DNA from: Chloroflexota bacterium
Lineage (GTDB): Bacteria; Chloroflexota; Dehalococcoidia; E44-bin15
Direction: 5' to 3'
Assembly (NCBI GenBank): GCA_015222405.1
Contig: JADFVG010000199.1
Coordinates: 1-8,813 of the forward strand
DNA: 8,813 nucleotides
The position numbers were made by a program, and so were the translations under genes. The notes below the pieces were generated by a model, which saw only the letters and a program-made list of their open reading frames with translations, made no database searches and was not told where the DNA came from. Position 1 is the first letter of the stretch, and every line of letters starts with the position of its first letter. This document shows positions 7,071-8,813 of this stretch, piece after piece.

Positions 7071-7118
7071 CTATACCTTCAAGGCAGCCTTGATCATCGC
7101 TGAAACTTGGTCTCTTCT
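7071..7118 (-). repeat. hdrA 3' end, source copy of the duplicated segment (repeat copy 1)
   Basis: These are the last codons of hdrA from the Arg-Arg pair to the TAG stop. An ending of the form xxQ(V/I)xAMIxAAL after the last ferredoxin motif is, from family knowledge, normal for HdrA. This segment is therefore the probable original, and the copy at 6618-6668 the derived one. Confidence 0.65.
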
Positions 7119-8813
7119 GAAGCCGCGCTGCTGGGCAGCGCCCGAGGGGCAGGCAGCGCAGCAGGTTCCGCAGCCCTTGCACAGTGCCTCGTTGACCTTG
7201 GCTACTTTCTCCTCTCTATCCACGGTGATGGCTCCATAGGGACAGAGGACTTCACAGATGCCGCAGCCACTGCAGATATCCTCGTTTACAGAGCAGACGA
7301 TGCCCTCAGCCATGATAGTATCTTTGGCTAATATGGTGGTTGCTCGAGAGGCAGCGGCTTTGGCCTGAGCAATGCTTTCCTCGATCGCCTTAGGGGCGTG
7401 AGCAAGTCCGCAAACGAAAACCCCCTCGGTGGCGAAATCCACCGGGCGAAGCTTAACATGTGCCTCCAAGAAGAAGCCGTCCTCGTTCAGTGGCACCTTG
7501 TAGAGTTTGGCTAGCTCGGTTGACTCCGGCGAAGGTTCCATCGCCACGCCTAAGGCAAGAATATCGGCATCAATAGCCACCTTCTCGCCAAGCACCACGT
7601 CTGTACCCTCAACTCTCAAAAGATATTGCCCATCCTTTCTTGCCTGGCTCACTTCGGGTTTATCTTCCAGATCATAGCGGAGGAAGATAACGCCCTTCCT
7701 CCTCGCCTCCTGATAATATTGCTCATAAAATCCGTAAGTCCTCATATCTCGATAGAAGACATAAATATTCATATCGGGCTTCATTTCTTTCAGCTTTAAA
7801 GCATTCTTAATTGCATTATTGCAGCAAACCCTGCTGCAATAAGCTCGCTCGTCGTTTCGTGAGCCTACACACTGGATCATTACCAGGTTGTCGCAGCCTA
7901 CTATATCCAGATTCCCCCTTGCTATCTCCTCCTCAAGCTCAAGCTGGGTGAGCACCCTGGGGTCCCCTCCATAGAGATATTCACCATTGGGCTTGTACTC
8001 CCGAGCTCCAGCGGCGATGATAGTTACGCCATGATCTATCTTCTCTATAATCCTGCCTCGATATCTCATTATCTCCGTAGTAAAGTTACCCACGTATCCA
8101 TAGGCATCTACAATCCAAGCGTTATAATAGACCCTGAGCCTAGAATGTTCCCTGACCTTCTTAATGAGATCGGTTAAATATGCCTGAACATCCTCTCCCT
8201 CAACGGTATAATGTATCCTTCTTGCCACTCCGCCGAGTTCACTTTCCCTCTCTATCAAGTGGACCTCGAATCCCTGGTCTGCCAGGGTTAAAGCGCTCAC
8301 CATCCCCGCTATCCCTCCACCAACGACCAGGGCAGAGTGGTTAACGGGAAGAGACAAAGGCTTTAACGGCTCTACCAGCCTCGCCTTAGCCACCGCCATC
8401 CTCACCAGATCCTTCGCCTTCTCGGTGGCTTTCTCAGGCTCATCCCTATGAACCCAGGAGCATTGGTCGCGAATGTTAGCCATCTCAAAGAGGTGTTTGT
8501 TCAGACCTGCCTCCCTGATGGTTTCCTGGAACAGAGGCTCATGGGTTCTGGGAGAACAGGATGCCACCACCACCCGATTCAGGTTGTGCTCATCTATCAT
8601 CGCCTTTATTTTTTCCTGAGTATCCTGGGAGCAAGTATAGAGATTAGCATCGGCAAAGACTACGTTGGGGAGGGTAGCGGCATAGTCTCTGACCTCAGGC
8701 ACATTGACTACACCACCGATATTGATGCCACAGTGGCAGACGAACACGCCGATCCTGGGCTGCTCCCCGGCGACGTCCTTTTCCGGCGGATATTCCTTCT
8801 CTCTAACGAGAGT
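7071..8813 (-). CDS. hdrA: HdrA-type flavin-containing heterodisulfide reductase/electron-bifurcating subunit, 5' end beyond the window
   Basis: FAD- and FeS-protein at which electrons from MvhD are bifurcated in Mvh-Hdr complexes. There are 580 residues visible. A GTG at 8747 (counted as residue 1) could be taken as the start, but the frame stays open to the edge with 22 more codons ending QPRIG; these read straight into the VFVCHCG strand, so the gene is partial. Seen: the N-terminal cysteine domain (Cys4, 6, 39, 64, 96; CSPRTHEP), a Rossmann FAD motif GGGIAG at 143-148, CVGSR..CSRVCC (Cys293, 304, 308, 309), and a C-terminal double ferredoxin, CxxCxxCxxxCP at 492-502 and 523-533. The ferredoxin insert found in methanogen HdrA between the two FAD halves is absent: NFTTEI runs directly into HGVTIIAAGA near 221-248. 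The upstream linker KEYPPEKDV resembles, from memory, the joint of long two-module bacterial HdrA proteins of about 1,000 residues. Confidence 0.93.
   Translation of the reverse strand, partial: TLVREKEYPPEKDVAGEQPRIGVFVCHCGINIGGVVNVPEVRDYAATLPNVVFADANLYTCSQDTQEKIKAMIDEHNLNRVVVASCSPRTHEPLFQETIREAGLNKHLFEMANIRDQCSWVHRDEPEKATEKAKDLVRMAVAKARLVEPLKPLSLPVNHSALVVGGGIAGMVSALTLADQGFEVHLIERESELGGVARRIHYTVEGEDVQAYLTDLIKKVREHSRLRVYYNAWIVDAYGYVGNFTTEIMRYRGRIIEKIDHGVTIIAAGAREYKPNGEYLYGGDPRVLTQLELEEEIARGNLDIVGCDNLVMIQCVGSRNDERAYCSRVCCNNAIKNALKLKEMKPDMNIYVFYRDMRTYGFYEQYYQEARRKGVIFLRYDLEDKPEVSQARKDGQYLLRVEGTDVVLGEKVAIDADILALGVAMEPSPESTELAKLYKVPLNEDGFFLEAHVKLRPVDFATEGVFVCGLAHAPKAIEESIAQAKAAASRATTILAKDTIMAEGIVCSVNEDICSGCGICEVLCPYGAITVDREEKVAKVNEALCKGCGTCCAACPSGAAQQRGFRRDQVSAMIKAALKV

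Noticed and set aside
8745..8747. GTG-8747 as the true start of hdrA
   Set aside because: It falls inside the first conserved strand (RIGVFVCHCG), has only a weak AGGA upstream, and the frame stays open to the window edge.
7071..8813. A complete HdrABC-MvhAGD heterodisulfide reductase complex
   Set aside because: HdrB and HdrC (CCG-domain and small ferredoxin subunits) are not in the window, so use of CoM-S-S-CoB or any specific disulfide cannot be claimed.

Overview
The window looks like part of an anaerobe's energy-metabolism region. It is probably bacterial, judging from strong Shine-Dalgarno sites, frequent GTG starts and a bacterial-style HdrA. Chloroflexota (Dehalococcoidia-like) is my best guess, because that group combines group 3c hydrogenases, long HdrA proteins and many CrtI-like oxidoreductases. 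This is inference only; no marker gene is present.

Two gene blocks converge on a gap of about 200 bp. The left block (+ strand, 161-3544) holds two tandem, distantly related FAD-dependent oxidoreductases of the phytoene desaturase/CrtI-like superfamily. Their substrate is unknown and no carotenoid gene is visible. Behind them lies a short broken reading frame with a good ribosome-binding site and a signal-peptide-like product split by a frameshift (3596-3690).

The right block (- strand, 8813 down to 3749) is a tightly packed operon. In transcription order it is hdrA (5' end beyond the window), mvhD copy A, mvhD copy B, mvhG and mvhA. It encodes a cytoplasmic group 3c [NiFe] hydrogenase (MvhA large subunit, MvhG small subunit), two [2Fe-2S] MvhD adaptor subunits and the flavin-bifurcating subunit HdrA. 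In the known Mvh-Hdr complexes electrons run from H2 through MvhA, MvhG and MvhD to the FAD of HdrA, where they are bifurcated. HdrB and HdrC are not in the window, so the final acceptor cannot be read here.

The most interesting feature is the origin of the second mvhD. The last 16 residues of MvhD copy A, together with the stop codon and the ribosome-binding site of the next gene, match the last 15 residues of HdrA and its own gene junction. This suggests that a roughly 450-bp unit (end of hdrA plus mvhD) was duplicated in tandem, leaving a piece of HdrA fused to the end of one MvhD. The other copy also has an odd C-terminus: it runs on for 23 basic residues, out of frame, into the start of mvhG.
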